From positions 62,001 to 126,000 of the forward strand of contig NZ_PXZM01000022.1 of assembly GCF_003013395.1 (NCBI RefSeq): a DNA stretch of 64,000 bases, read 5' to 3'. The first letter of the stretch is position 1. The number at the start of each line of letters is the position of its first letter. Origin of the DNA: Brevibacillus fortis (GTDB taxonomy: Bacteria; Bacillota; Bacilli; Brevibacillales; Brevibacillaceae). A model generated the notes under the pieces. The model was given only the letters and a program-made list of their open reading frames with translations, did not search any database and was not told the DNA's origin. Position numbers and translations under genes: made by a program. Positions 20,265 to 28,431 of the stretch are shown here, piece after piece.

Positions 20265-20708
20265 TTAGCCTCTACCGACGATCATCGCTTTGCGAACGCC
20301 TGGGATCTGTTGCAAGTTATCCAAAAACTCCGTGCTAGATACGCGAAGATTAGCCATATCGACTGACATGGATATGGTAGCAATCCCTTGTAGTGGTATC
20401 GTCTGATTGATGGTCAATACGTTTCCACCTTGATCTGCTACATATGTGAGCACTTTGGACAAGTAACCTGACATGTGATCCAAAGAGAAAGTAAACGTCA
20501 TAATTTTTTCGCTCATCATCGCATTGAACGGAAAAATGCCATCTTTGTATTTGTAAAAAGCACTGCGGCTCAATCCCACTCGTTCAACCGCTTCATTCAC
20601 GGTATCCACTTCGCCGGATTCAAGCATCTTCTTGGCTTCAATCGTTTTGGCAATCGATTCTGGCAGGATGTCAGATCGAATCAAGTAGAATTTTTCTTCC
20701 TTTTTCAT
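20265..20708 (-). CDS. pheB: ACT-domain protein PheB
   Basis: A 147-residue protein in which a helical N-terminal segment (EAVERVGLSRSAFYKYKDGIF, helix-turn-helix-like) is followed by an ACT domain (about residues 72-145). It matches PheB/YszB, a predicted amino-acid-sensing protein usually next to pheA; its exact job is unknown. AGGAGGA precedes the ATG. A near-consensus promoter upstream makes it the first gene of the phe/thr operon, so it may report phenylalanine or threonine levels. Confidence 0.88.
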   Translation of the reverse strand: MKKEEKFYLIRSDILPESIAKTIEAKKMLESGEVDTVNEAVERVGLSRSAFYKYKDGIFPFNAMMSEKIMTFTFSLDHMSGYLSKVLTYVADQGGNVLTINQTIPLQGIATISMSVDMANLRVSSTEFLDNLQQIPGVRKAMIVGRG

Positions 20709-20753
20709 GCCTTATGTCCTCCTGAGAAAAACAGTTGTTTCTTCATAGGGGAC

Positions 20754-20782
20754 ATTATAACGGAAAGCACGTAATGTGACAA
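20754..20782 (-). promoter_or_regulatory. Sigma-A promoter of the pheB-hom-thrC-thrB-pheA operon
   Basis: TTGTCA and TATAAT on the minus strand with a 17-base spacer, giving a leader of about 40 bases. No T-box or attenuator hairpin is seen between it and pheB. Confidence 0.7.
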
Positions 20783-20893
20783 TCCTTATCCATCACTTTT
20801 TTTCATCGGATCATATTTGGTTTACTTTGATTACATGAGGGGGAGCTTCTTCGCGCACAATAATGCGTATCGCATGGAGGAGGTGAAAGGCAA

Positions 20894-21046
20894 ATGGCCG
20901 GACGTGGAAAGTCAGATAAATCGGAGCGCCGTAATAATCACCCCGCTGGTAAGCCAAGCAGTCTCGAACAGTTTGGCAATGACACCCGAGGCAAAAAGAT
21001 GGCACAATCCCCAAACGTGATTGAAGATCCTAGCGGTAACGGATAA
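20894..21046 (+). CDS. 50-residue basic, hydrophilic protein, possibly a minor spore protein
   Basis: The reading frame MAGRGKSDKSERRNN... ends PNVIEDPSGNG (50 residues), is preceded by GGAGGAGGTGA 8 bases from its ATG and followed at once by a bidirectional terminator. It is rich in Gly, Asn, Lys, Ser and Arg, lacks hydrophobic stretches and contains FGNDTRGKKMAQ. Size and composition resemble minor small acid-soluble spore proteins (SspN or SspK type), but I cannot match a named family. A longer overlapping frame (20817-21020) uses the same DNA without a proper ribosome binding site. Confidence 0.6.
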   Translation: MAGRGKSDKSERRNNHPAGKPSSLEQFGNDTRGKKMAQSPNVIEDPSGNG

Positions 21047-21054
21047 ACAAGCAC

Positions 21055-21086
21055 AAAAAACCCGGGACATCATGATCCCGGGTTTT
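21055..21086. terminator. Bidirectional terminator before ndh
   Basis: AAAACCCGGG and CCCGGGTTTT form a perfect stem; A-run and T-run allow termination both of the 50-residue gene and of ndh. Confidence 0.85.
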
Positions 21087-21096
21087 CCTGATTCGA

Positions 21097-22275
21097 TTAG
21101 TATGCCAAAGAGGACAGACCGTTGATATGAGTCAAGTACCGAACGTTACTCGCTTCTTTCATCAAGGTTGCAGGCAAGCCTTTCAACTTCAGTTGGCTTG
21201 CACCAATCGTTCCGATCGCGTCTTTACGGCCCAGGCTACCCAGTGTACCGGAGAATACCGGTTTGAAGGTATCCATTTTGGTGCCGTTGAAGTGTGCGAA
21301 GAGATTGTGACCCACTACTTCACCCATTTGCCAAGCCAATTGGGCAGTTGGAGGGAATGGACGACCTTCTGGCCCCATTACTACCGCACTGTCACCTGCG
21401 AGGAATACATCAGGGTGAGAAGTGGATTGCAGGAATTCTGTAACAGTTGCACGCCCGCGATTTACTTCCACGCCGCACTCTGCTACCACGCGATTTCCTT
21501 GGACGCCACCTGTCCATACCATTGTTTTGGTTTCAATGGTACCGCCATCTTTTAAGCAAACTGTGGTTTCTTTCATTTCCGTTACAGGTACGCCTGTCAG
21601 GAACTGAACGCCACGTTTTTCCAAGCTCGTTTTCGCACGCTCAACCAGGTCAGGAGCAAAACCAGCCAAAATGGATGGACCTGCTTCTACGCAGTAGATG
21701 GAGACGTCTGCAAAATCTACACCGTGTTTGTGGCACAGATTTGGCAGCATATCAGCGAATTCCCCAACAAGCTCGATACCTGTCAGGCCGCCACCACCTA
21801 CAACGAAGGTAGCATCTGCTTTATTTTTGCTCGTCTTGTATTCAATCACGCGCTCTTCGAGGTGTGCACGCAGACGATTTGCTTCCTCTACAGACTTCAA
21901 TGTGAAGCTGTACTCTTGGAGGCCTGGGATTCCGAAGAATGCTGTTTCGCTACCAAGTGCAATCACCAATGCATCGTATTTGATGGACTCGCCGCTCGCC
22001 AGTGTTACGCGTTGGGAATCGAGACCAATATTTTCTACCGCGTCTACTACCAGATTAATCTCTTTGCCACGCAGCAATCTTTCCAGAGGGAGCGCCACGT
22101 TTTGTTCAGACAGGTTTCCTACTGCCAAGCGGTGCAGTTCCGTAATGATTTGGTGAGTAGGAAAACGGTTTACCACCGTGATCGACGCTTCTTCAGCCGT
22201 CATGTATTTACGTGCAGTCAATGCGCTGAGCAAACCGCCATAACCGCCGCCTAGAATCAGAATATGCTTCGCCAT
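21097..22275 (-). CDS. ndh: Type II NADH dehydrogenase (Ndh/YjlD-like)
   Basis: A 392-residue FAD-containing, non-proton-pumping NADH:quinone oxidoreductase on the inner face of the membrane. The N-terminal FAD loop is ILGGGYGGL, the NAD loop VGGGGLTGIELVGE, and a second FAD contact is VFLAGDSAV. The TTG two codons earlier is less likely, because GGAGG sits 7 bases from the ATG at 22275. It lies 42 bases downstream of a DUF1641 gene, the same pairing as yjlC-ndh in B. subtilis, an operon controlled by Rex; a Rex-like site is present here. Paralogues such as YumB cannot be excluded from sequence alone. Confidence 0.85.
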   Translation of the reverse strand: MAKHILILGGGYGGLLSALTARKYMTAEEASITVVNRFPTHQIITELHRLAVGNLSEQNVALPLERLLRGKEINLVVDAVENIGLDSQRVTLASGESIKYDALVIALGSETAFFGIPGLQEYSFTLKSVEEANRLRAHLEERVIEYKTSKNKADATFVVGGGGLTGIELVGEFADMLPNLCHKHGVDFADVSIYCVEAGPSILAGFAPDLVERAKTSLEKRGVQFLTGVPVTEMKETTVCLKDGGTIETKTMVWTGGVQGNRVVAECGVEVNRGRATVTEFLQSTSHPDVFLAGDSAVVMGPEGRPFPPTAQLAWQMGEVVGHNLFAHFNGTKMDTFKPVFSGTLGSLGRKDAIGTIGASQLKLKGLPATLMKEASNVRYLTHINGLSSLAY

Positions 22276-22317
22276 GCCCAATCCTCCGTCCTTGTCTTAC
22301 ATTCCATAATGAAAAAA

Positions 22318-22773
22318 CTAGCGTTTTTGTTGTTGACGTTCTGCCGATACTTCCAAGAATGCTTGTGCGAAACGTAATGTTTTTTGTACTTGCGGATCTT
22401 TGAGCATTTTGAGAATACCGAACAAACCGATAGTAGACTCTTCTACGTGAACACGGTCATTGGCTTCAATGGCTGCTTGCGCAATACCTTTCGCTTTATC
22501 AGAGATCGGTTTTACGAACTCTTCCATTCCGCCTTTGATGTCGTCGATCAATACGTGATCATTTGCTACCGTTTGTACCAAATCATATGTTTTGGTCAAA
22601 AGAGTTGTCAGTTCCGCCAATTTAGGCAGGTTCGCCACCAATACGTTAAGTGACTCTTGGATTTCTGGTTTCATCAACTGATCAAGTACATCTTGTTGTT
22701 GCGCTGGTGCCAGAGTTGCAGTGCTTGCTACTTCAGCAGCAGCTTGAGCTTGTTGCGTAGTTGTTTGAGACAT
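22318..22773 (-). CDS. yjlC: DUF1641 protein (YjlC-like)
   Basis: A 151-residue, mostly helical protein beginning MSQTTTQQAQAAAE, with repeated leucine/valine heptads and a C-terminal segment GLFGILKMLKDPQVQKTLRF typical of DUF1641. The biochemical role is unknown; members occur with NADH or formate dehydrogenases and probably help them. AAGGAGGA lies about 10 bases before the ATG at 22773; an upstream ATG would add 14 residues without one. It is the first gene of the ndh operon. Confidence 0.78.
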   Translation of the reverse strand: MSQTTTQQAQAAAEVASTATLAPAQQQDVLDQLMKPEIQESLNVLVANLPKLAELTTLLTKTYDLVQTVANDHVLIDDIKGGMEEFVKPISDKAKGIAQAAIEANDRVHVEESTIGLFGILKMLKDPQVQKTLRFAQAFLEVSAERQQQKR

Positions 22774-22879
22774 AAAAAAAACGTCCTCCTTTGCTTTGGA
22801 ATAGAGGCCTTTCATTCTCGATGCCTGTTCATACGAGTAACGGCCGCTATTCTCCCTGAAAATCCGGTAATAAACTCGT

Positions 22880-22897
22880 TTGTAACATTTTTCACAA
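22880..22897. promoter_or_regulatory. Candidate Rex operator upstream of yjlC-ndh
   Basis: Minus strand TTGTGAAAAATGTTACAA is an 18-bp inverted repeat, TTGTGA-N6-TTACAA, one base from the Rex consensus TTGTGA-N6-TCACAA. It lies about 105 bases before the yjlC start. Rex represses when NADH is low relative to NAD+; yjlC-ndh is its classic target. Confidence 0.6.
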
Positions 22898-23053
22898 AGT
22901 TAAACAGACAACGGATTCGAATAATTAAAAGTGAATGATTTCACAAGAATTTATTCAGATGAAAGCGTACACAACAAATCCATTAAGTGAACAGGCTCGA
23001 TTTAGAACTCTATGTACTCTACTATATACCTTCTTCACAGGAACATCAAAGGA

Positions 23054-23083
23054 AAAAAACCGCTTCCTTAGGAAGAAGCGGTA
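23054..23083 (-). terminator. Terminator overlapping the stop codon of the PilZ-like gene
   Basis: Minus strand ACCGCTTC and GAAGCGGT form the stem, followed by TTTTTTTCC. The last codons form the ascending arm and the TAA stop falls in the loop. Confidence 0.85.
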
Positions 23084-23745
23084 GTTGAGAGCTTTTTATA
23101 GTAATCTTTGATGAGTTCATGGTGCTTTTCATTGATATCTGTAAAGATTAATTCAATGATCGATTGTTTGTCTTGAAACGTTTTTTCCACGATTTTCGCC
23201 ATCATGACGATCTCCTGCGCTTGCTTCGGTATCTTGAAAGACAAGTGGAGAAAATCGCCTTTCGACACATAACCGTCCGTTCCCAAAACAAGACGGGTAG
23301 GAGAAAATTTCAGCAACACTGCCTCGCCTTTTTCTTCGATCGGTCTAGCTCCCATCACCTTGTAAGGGACAGAAATACCGAGATCTGGGGAGATAGGATC
23401 CTGCTTACGCTTTGGTGTAATTTCTACCCCTACACTAATCGGAATCATCCCTAAAAGCTTGATTGGCCAAAGCGTTTGCTCCGAAACCACTTCCAAATCA
23501 ATTGTGTTCACTGCCGCATCCGTTTCCCAACGAATGCGTACAGTTGATCCGAGGAGCTCTGCTTTCGTTTCAAGCTTCATCTCATAGGAAGCTACGAGAT
23601 AACTGCCCTTTACATGTTCGACCAAAACTTGGACAGGTGACGTCACCTGTTTGGAGATGATTAGCGGTAGCATCGCACCGCGTTGGAGTCGTTTATCCCC
23701 CATAAAGGGATTCAGTGATGGGACATCAATCATGGTTTTTGTCAC
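23068..23745 (-). CDS. PilZ-like protein of unknown function
   Basis: A 225-residue protein without membrane segments. The order of beta-rich N-terminal (about residues 25-110) and C-terminal (about 125-205) regions, with [19 protein letters not shown], resembles YcgR-N plus PilZ architecture. However, the canonical RxxxR and (D/N)xSxxG c-di-GMP motifs are not clear, so ligand binding is uncertain. The ATG overlaps the obg stop by four bases (ATGA), so it is translated together with obg. That link to Obg is unusual and its meaning is unknown. Confidence 0.55.
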   Translation of the reverse strand: MTKTMIDVPSLNPFMGDKRLQRGAMLPLIISKQVTSPVQVLVEHVKGSYLVASYEMKLETKAELLGSTVRIRWETDAAVNTIDLEVVSEQTLWPIKLLGMIPISVGVEITPKRKQDPISPDLGISVPYKVMGARPIEEKGEAVLLKFSPTRLVLGTDGYVSKGDFLHLSFKIPKQAQEIVMMAKIVEKTFQDKQSIIELIFTDINEKHHELIKDYYKKLSTTASS

Positions 23746-25019
23746 TCCACAAAGTCAAACTCTAATTTTCCGATCCGGACGGTATCCCCGTCTTTTGCTC
23801 CAAGCTTACGCAGAGCATCATCTACACCCATGCTGCGCATTTGTCTTGCAAAACGCTGGGCTGCATCATAGCTGTTCAGATTGGTCATGCGTACGAGCTT
23901 CTCAATTGCCTCGCCGCTGACGACAAACACTTCGCTATCACGCGTAATTTCGAATGCCTCTGGTTCTTTTTCTGCTCGGAAGACCACGCGCTCTTCCACT
24001 TCCGCAACTTCCTCGACAGCAGGCTTGTCCGGAATCGTCGCCAAGGTATCCCCAATCGCATACATCAATTCTTGTACGCCTTTACGGGTTGCAGCGGAAA
24101 TCTCGTACACCTTAACATCTGGAGCCTTTTCCTTGAAAATCCGCAGGTTTTCCTCTGCTTCTGGCAGTTCCATTTTGTTCGCGACTACAATTTGCGGACG
24201 ATCTTCGAACTTCAGGTTATACATAGTCAGCTCTCGGTTGATCTGCAAATAATCCTCGTACGGATCGCGTCCATCTACCGCTGCCATGTCAATCACATGG
24301 ACGATCAAGCGCGTACGCTCTACGTGACGCAGGAATTGGTGACCAAGACCCACACCTTCGTGTGCCCCTTCAATCAATCCTGGCAAGTCAGCCAGCACGA
24401 AGCTCTGCTCGCCCAAGTCCACAACACCCAGATTCGGTGTCAGTGTTGTAAAGTGGTACGCAGCGATTTTTGGCTTCGCCGCAGTTACACTGGACAACAA
24501 CGTGGATTTTCCGACACTCGGATAGCCAACCAAGCCCACATCAGCAATCAGCTTGAGCTCCATGACAATGTAACGCTCTTGACCTGGCTCTCCGTTCTCC
24601 GAGATGTGTGGGGCTGGATTCGAAGAGTTGGCAAAACGAATATTGCCTCGTCCACCACGTCCGCCTTTTGCAATCACAGCACGTTGTCCCTGCTCCACGA
24701 GATCGACAATCACTTCTTTGGTATCATCATCAATGACAGTTGTTCCCGGTGGCACGCGCACGACCATATCTTCCGCGCCTGCTCCGTGCTGAGATTTGTT
24801 GCGCCCATGCTCTCCGCGAGGTGCTTTGAAATGTCGTTGATAGCGGAAATCTACCAGTGTGCGCAGACCTTCATCCACGACAAACACGACATCTCCACCT
24901 AGACCGCCATCTCCACCTGCTGGACCTCCCAGCGGTACGTACTTCTCCCGGCGAAAGGAAACGGCTCCGTTACCACCGTCCCCGCCTTTTACATATACTT
25001 TTACCTGATCGACAAACAT
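23742..25019 (-). CDS. obg: Obg GTPase
   Basis: A 425-residue ribosome-associated GTPase (CgtA/ObgE) needed for 50S maturation, the stress response and, in Bacillus, entry to sporulation. Three parts are seen: the Gly-rich Obg fold (residues 1-158, many GGDGG/GGRGG turns), the G domain (G1 [12 protein letters not shown]3 DLPGLIEG, G4 NKMEL), and the C-terminal OCT domain (about 345-425). It follows spo0B by 13 bases, the same order as in B. subtilis. Confidence 0.97.
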   Translation of the reverse strand: MFVDQVKVYVKGGDGGNGAVSFRREKYVPLGGPAGGDGGLGGDVVFVVDEGLRTLVDFRYQRHFKAPRGEHGRNKSQHGAGAEDMVVRVPPGTTVIDDDTKEVIVDLVEQGQRAVIAKGGRGGRGNIRFANSSNPAPHISENGEPGQERYIVMELKLIADVGLVGYPSVGKSTLLSSVTAAKPKIAAYHFTTLTPNLGVVDLGEQSFVLADLPGLIEGAHEGVGLGHQFLRHVERTRLIVHVIDMAAVDGRDPYEDYLQINRELTMYNLKFEDRPQIVVANKMELPEAEENLRIFKEKAPDVKVYEISAATRKGVQELMYAIGDTLATIPDKPAVEEVAEVEERVVFRAEKEPEAFEITRDSEVFVVSGEAIEKLVRMTNLNSYDAAQRFARQMRSMGVDDALRKLGAKDGDTVRIGKLEFDFVE

Positions 25020-25032
25020 GGTGTCACCTCTT

Positions 25033-25617
25033 TCATTCCGCGAATGGGACCACCAATTTCAGGACCCATTCTTCTTCCGTATGTATCCACTCGGTGACCT
25101 CCACCGTACTCTGTTCGCTTTTACGTATCAGCTTTTCCAATTCTTCCATTCCGGATGCACGAAGTACACCGGCCAGGTCAAAACGAAAATGAACGCCACC
25201 CTCATCCATCTGCAAGCTTACCTGCATGCTGGCTGCTTCGTACCCGCTCTGGTCTACATGATCGTTCACTGTGCATAATATCTCTGACACCAACTGAAAC
25301 AAGTCTTGCTCGTTCAAAACTACTCGCGTGAGATCCACATGATTGCACACGTCTACTTCTAAAAGCAATTCATTGTTCAGTGCATTAAATGTCAAGAAGA
25401 AGACGGACAACAAGGAGCTCTTCAATCGGGCAACCATCGATTCCTGCATCGCCATCTGTGCGATGCGCTTCAAATGGGCCTCTCCTTGTTCAGTACGGTT
25501 CAAATGCAAATAGCCGAGCAGAACCTGAACGTGGTTCAACCAGTCATGCCGCTGCCTGTTCAGAACGGTCAGCATTTGGTCTGTCTGATGCGTAAACAGC
25601 CTCCGCTCGTCCCCCAT
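25033..25617 (-). CDS. spo0B: Sporulation phosphotransferase Spo0B
   Basis: A 194-residue protein matching Spo0B of the sporulation phosphorelay, which passes phosphate from Spo0F to Spo0A. The phosphorylated histidine lies in [17 protein letters not shown], in a helical-hairpin dimerisation domain; the C-terminal part is an ATPase-like fold that has lost nucleotide motifs. The start is unclear: an ATG at 25617 (MGDERRL) is the likeliest, with a weak GGGTGA upstream; in-frame codons up to 25653 are possible. Position between rpmA and obg is exactly as in B. subtilis and is the strongest support. Confidence 0.85.
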   Translation of the reverse strand: MGDERRLFTHQTDQMLTVLNRQRHDWLNHVQVLLGYLHLNRTEQGEAHLKRIAQMAMQESMVARLKSSLLSVFFLTFNALNNELLLEVDVCNHVDLTRVVLNEQDLFQLVSEILCTVNDHVDQSGYEAASMQVSLQMDEGGVHFRFDLAGVLRASGMEELEKLIRKSEQSTVEVTEWIHTEEEWVLKLVVPFAE

Positions 25618-25683
25618 CACATTCACCCAAGTCGATAAGAATATCTTTCCCATCTATTGTACCATAAAAAAGAGCCGGACAAA

Positions 25684-25714
25684 AAGAAAACCCAGCTATA
25701 TCGCTGGGTTTTTC
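25684..25714 (-). terminator. Terminator between rpmA and spo0B
   Basis: Minus strand AAACCCAGC and GCTGGGTTT pair around ATATA, then TCTTTTT. It separates the ribosomal-protein operon from spo0B-obg. Confidence 0.85.
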
Positions 25715-25725
25715 TTAACAAATAT

Positions 25726-26025
25726 TTACGCTTCAGAAGCAACTGGCTCGATCACAACTTGTTTGCGATCACGGCCCAGACGCTTGAAACGAACAACACC
25801 ATCTGCAGTTGCAAACAGAGTGTCGTCTCCGCCTTTCATTACGTTCGCACCTGGGTAAATCTTTGTTCCGCGTTGACGAACGAGAATGTTACCAGCAGTA
25901 ACGAATTGCCCGTCGCCACGTTTCACGCCCAGACGTTTGGAAATGGAATCGCGACCGTTCTTTGTGGAACCTACCCCTTTTTTCGATGCGAAAAACTGAA
26001 GGTCCAAGTTAAACAGCATGTTCAT
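25726..26025 (-). CDS. rpmA: Ribosomal protein L27 with Prp-cleavable leader
   Basis: A 99-residue bL27 of the large subunit, near the peptidyl transferase centre. It starts [19 protein letters not shown]; in Firmicutes the segment up to the FF of LQFFASKKG is cut off by the protease Prp so that the mature N-terminus can reach the active site. GGGAGGTG sits 6 bases from the ATG at 26025, only one base after the prp stop, so the two are tightly coupled. An upstream frame adds 10 residues without a ribosome binding site. Confidence 0.97.
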   Translation of the reverse strand: MNMLFNLDLQFFASKKGVGSTKNGRDSISKRLGVKRGDGQFVTAGNILVRQRGTKIYPGANVMKGGDDTLFATADGVVRFKRLGRDRKQVVIEPVASEA

Positions 26026-26026
26026 A

Positions 26027-26377
26027 TCAGACACCTCCCTGCCATTTACGATCATTTACTTTTACGTATTTACCGTAATTCGCCTCAACTGACAAAAGAG
26101 CAATTACCATGCTCTCTGCCAAAAGCTGTTGTTTCTCGCGCGTAGCCTCATCATCCGAAGAAGAAAGACTCCACTTCAAGAACCCACCGCCTTCTTGTGC
26201 GACAGCGACATCAGGAGTGATGCCGGTCAAAGGTTGGATGGCGTTTAATATACCAAAGCTGATGCCTGATACAGCAGAACAAACGATGTCTGCCCCATAG
26301 GCACCCGCATTGGCATGTCCGGAAATACTAATTTCATGGATACCGTGCTGCGCACGGCTCACGATCACTTCAATCAT
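26027..26377 (-). CDS. prp: Ribosomal-processing cysteine protease Prp
   Basis: A 116-residue Prp (YsxB) that trims the L27 leader. The catalytic pair is His21 in SGHANAG and Cys33 in DIVCSAVSG, both present with normal spacing. The gene lies between rplU and rpmA as in all genomes where L27 carries the leader. Length is normal. Confidence 0.95.
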   Translation of the reverse strand: MIEVIVSRAQHGIHEISISGHANAGAYGADIVCSAVSGISFGILNAIQPLTGITPDVAVAQEGGGFLKWSLSSSDDEATREKQQLLAESMVIALLSVEANYGKYVKVNDRKWQGGV

Positions 26378-26390
26378 AACAAGTCACCAA

Positions 26391-26702
26391 TTAAGCGTTG
26401 ATCTTTTCGATCACAACTTTAGTGAATGGTTGACGGTGACCTTGTTTGCGACGGTAGTTTTTCTTGGCTTTGTATTTGTACACGATAATTTTTGCAGCTT
26501 TACCGTGTTTTTCTACTTTACCAGTTACCGTAGCACCAGCTACTGTAGGAACTCCTGCAGTAACTTTGCCGTCTTTGTTTACGAGAAGAACCTTGTCAAA
26601 AGTAACTACTTCACCTTCAACGTCAGCCAATTTCTCGATGAAGAGAACTGCTCCCTCTTCAACTTTGTATTGCTTTCCACCGGTTTCGATAATTGCGTAC
26701 AC
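26391..26702 (-). CDS. rplU: Ribosomal protein L21
   Basis: A 103-residue bL21 of the 50S subunit, starting [18 protein letters not shown] and ending [14 protein letters not shown]. The GTG at 26702 is chosen because AGGAGG lies about 8 bases before it and the length then fits the family; an upstream GTG at 26711 overlaps that site. First gene of rplU-prp-rpmA. Confidence 0.97.
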   Translation of the reverse strand: MYAIIETGGKQYKVEEGAVLFIEKLADVEGEVVTFDKVLLVNKDGKVTAGVPTVAGATVTGKVEKHGKAAKIIVYKYKAKKNYRRKQGHRQPFTKVVIEKINA

Positions 26703-26825
26703 TGTGTGCACCTCCTATACTCAGACTCGCCTTTACAGGTGCGTCGACAAGCGACGGCTTATGTACCTGATTCGTGCGGTTACAGTATGCACGAGGCATA
26801 TCTGCATGACAACCATTAGGTTATC
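26703..26825 (-). promoter_or_regulatory. Probable structured leader of rplU (L21 leader)
   Basis: About 120 untranslated bases separate rng from rplU and contain inverted segments, for example GCCGTCGCTTG/CGACGC-type pairings and ATGCAGATATGCCTCGTGCAT. Firmicute rplU operons usually carry an L21 leader that acts in autoregulation. I see the position, size and hairpin potential but have not folded it. Confidence 0.4.
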
Positions 26826-26848
26826 ATAGCTACAATAGCCCAGTCAAG

Positions 26849-28324
26849 TTATTTCGATTGTAAACGCTGTGCCTCTGCCCGATTTCCGACGTATCCAATT
26901 CGAAACTCGTCTGGGCTCATCACAGGGACAAGCTGCTTGTAGACATGGACAGGCCATGTAATTGCTTCTGCCCTTTCCCACTCCTCTATCATGTCCAACA
27001 ATCTTGGCGGCATGTCCACGAGAACAGCCTCCGCATCCTGGCTCTTTGCCAATGCGGTAACTTCGGCGTACAAGCGCCGGAACAGCTCGTCTACACGCCA
27101 AACTCTCCCCTGTCCCTTACATGCAACACACGGCTCCGTCAGCCGCTCCGTCAGACTCGCACGGACTCTTTTCCGCGTCATCTCCACTAATCCAAGCGAC
27201 GTCATCCCGAGAACAGTCGAAGGGACACGGTCTTTCGCCAGCTCTTGTTTCAATCGCGAGATCACTCGCTCCTTATTACTTTGCTCCTTCATGTCGATGA
27301 AATCAATGATCACGATGCCACCGATGTCTCGCAGCCGCAGCTGCCAGGCGATTTCCGTTGCCGCCTCCAAATTGGTCGCCGTCACTGCCTGCTCCCGCTG
27401 TTGCCCTCCCCCACCTGTGAACGAACCGGTATTTACATCGATGACCGTCATCGCTTCCGTCCTGTCGATGACCAAGGACCCTCCGCTCTTGAGCGGCACT
27501 TGACGATCACGAGCACGAGTCAGCTCCGCCTCTACACCCAAGAAGTCAAAGAGCGGCTGTTTGCCCTGATACCAGCGAAGCTTCTCTTGTACTTCCGGAG
27601 CAAAAGCAGCCACCGCCGCTTTTACCTGCTGATGAGTCGCCGCCCCTTCTACCAACAGCTCATCCATGCCATTTGCCAAGCCATCTCGGAGCGCCCCCTC
27701 AATCAACTCTGCATCCTGAAAAATCCGCCCGGTCGAGCGCAGTCCTTCCGCTGTTCGCAGCATGTCCTGCCAGCGATTACGCAAATAGGCCAATTCACTA
27801 ATGAGTGCCTGCTCTTCTGCTTCCGCCGCTTCTGTGCGCAGAATACACCCTTCTCCTTGCTCTACTGTTGAAGAGATCACCTGTAACAGTCGTTTTCGTT
27901 TTGTATCATCGGTTATTTTACGTGAAAGCGATATGCCCTCTTCAGTCGGAAGGTACACCAGGAAACGACCCTGCAAGCTGATTCGCATCGTGATTTTTGG
28001 CGCCTTCATTTCCAACGCCTCTTTACTCACTTGAACCAATACCTTTTGCCCTGCGTGAACGCGTTCTGCAATGCTTGGTTTCGCTGCTCCACCTGACTCC
28101 ATACCAATCGTATCATCTACGTACAAATAAGCATTTTGGTCTATACCGATATCAACAAAGGCGGATTGGATGCCAGGCTTCACATCCGCGATGCGTCCTT
28201 GGTAGATGTCGCCAACGCTTGCGTGTGCCCCCACATCCTGTGTACGCCATTCCTGCAATCTTCCGTTTTCCATAAATGCGATGCGGATGGTGCCACCTTG
28301 TGCACTTATCGCTATTTGCTTCAC
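26849..28324 (-). CDS. rng: Ribonuclease E/G family endoribonuclease
   Basis: A 491-residue RNase G-type protein that makes 5'-end-dependent cuts in rRNA and mRNA. An S1 domain lies near residues 35-125 (VGDIYQGRI, GIDQNAYLYVDD), followed by the 5'-sensor and DNase I-like catalytic domain (TEAMTVIDVNTGSF and VIIDFIDM contain the metal-binding acids), and the zinc-link CVACKGQGR. The start is taken at the GTG at 28324, 8 bases after AAGGAG; a GTG three codons earlier abuts that site. B. subtilis has no RNase E/G (it uses RNase Y and J), so this is a difference from that model. Confidence 0.92.
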   Translation of the reverse strand: MKQIAISAQGGTIRIAFMENGRLQEWRTQDVGAHASVGDIYQGRIADVKPGIQSAFVDIGIDQNAYLYVDDTIGMESGGAAKPSIAERVHAGQKVLVQVSKEALEMKAPKITMRISLQGRFLVYLPTEEGISLSRKITDDTKRKRLLQVISSTVEQGEGCILRTEAAEAEEQALISELAYLRNRWQDMLRTAEGLRSTGRIFQDAELIEGALRDGLANGMDELLVEGAATHQQVKAAVAAFAPEVQEKLRWYQGKQPLFDFLGVEAELTRARDRQVPLKSGGSLVIDRTEAMTVIDVNTGSFTGGGGQQREQAVTATNLEAATEIAWQLRLRDIGGIVIIDFIDMKEQSNKERVISRLKQELAKDRVPSTVLGMTSLGLVEMTRKRVRASLTERLTEPCVACKGQGRVWRVDELFRRLYAEVTALAKSQDAEAVLVDMPPRLLDMIEEWERAEAITWPVHVYKQLVPVMSPDEFRIGYVGNRAEAQRLQSK

Positions 28325-28431
28325 TGCCTTCACTCCTTATTCCCCGTACAAACGTTGCCCAAAAGAAGGATAACCGGGCTCATAGGAAGTAATCTAACAT
28401 AGCTACCAAGTCAAGGTAAAGGAGATAATCC

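Noticed and set aside
20817..21020. 67-codon frame overlapping the 50-residue gene
   Set aside because: Its start lacks a ribosome binding site, whereas the GGAGGAGGTGA motif is placed exactly for the other frame.
23841..24902. 353-codon plus-strand open frame over obg
   Set aside because: Antisense shadow of obg; the product is Cys/His/Trp-rich with no domain and no ribosome binding site.
26826..26848. TTGACT and TATGAT before rplU as a promoter
   Set aside because: The two hexamers are only 13 bases apart, too close for sigma-A; rplU must use another start or read-through from rng.
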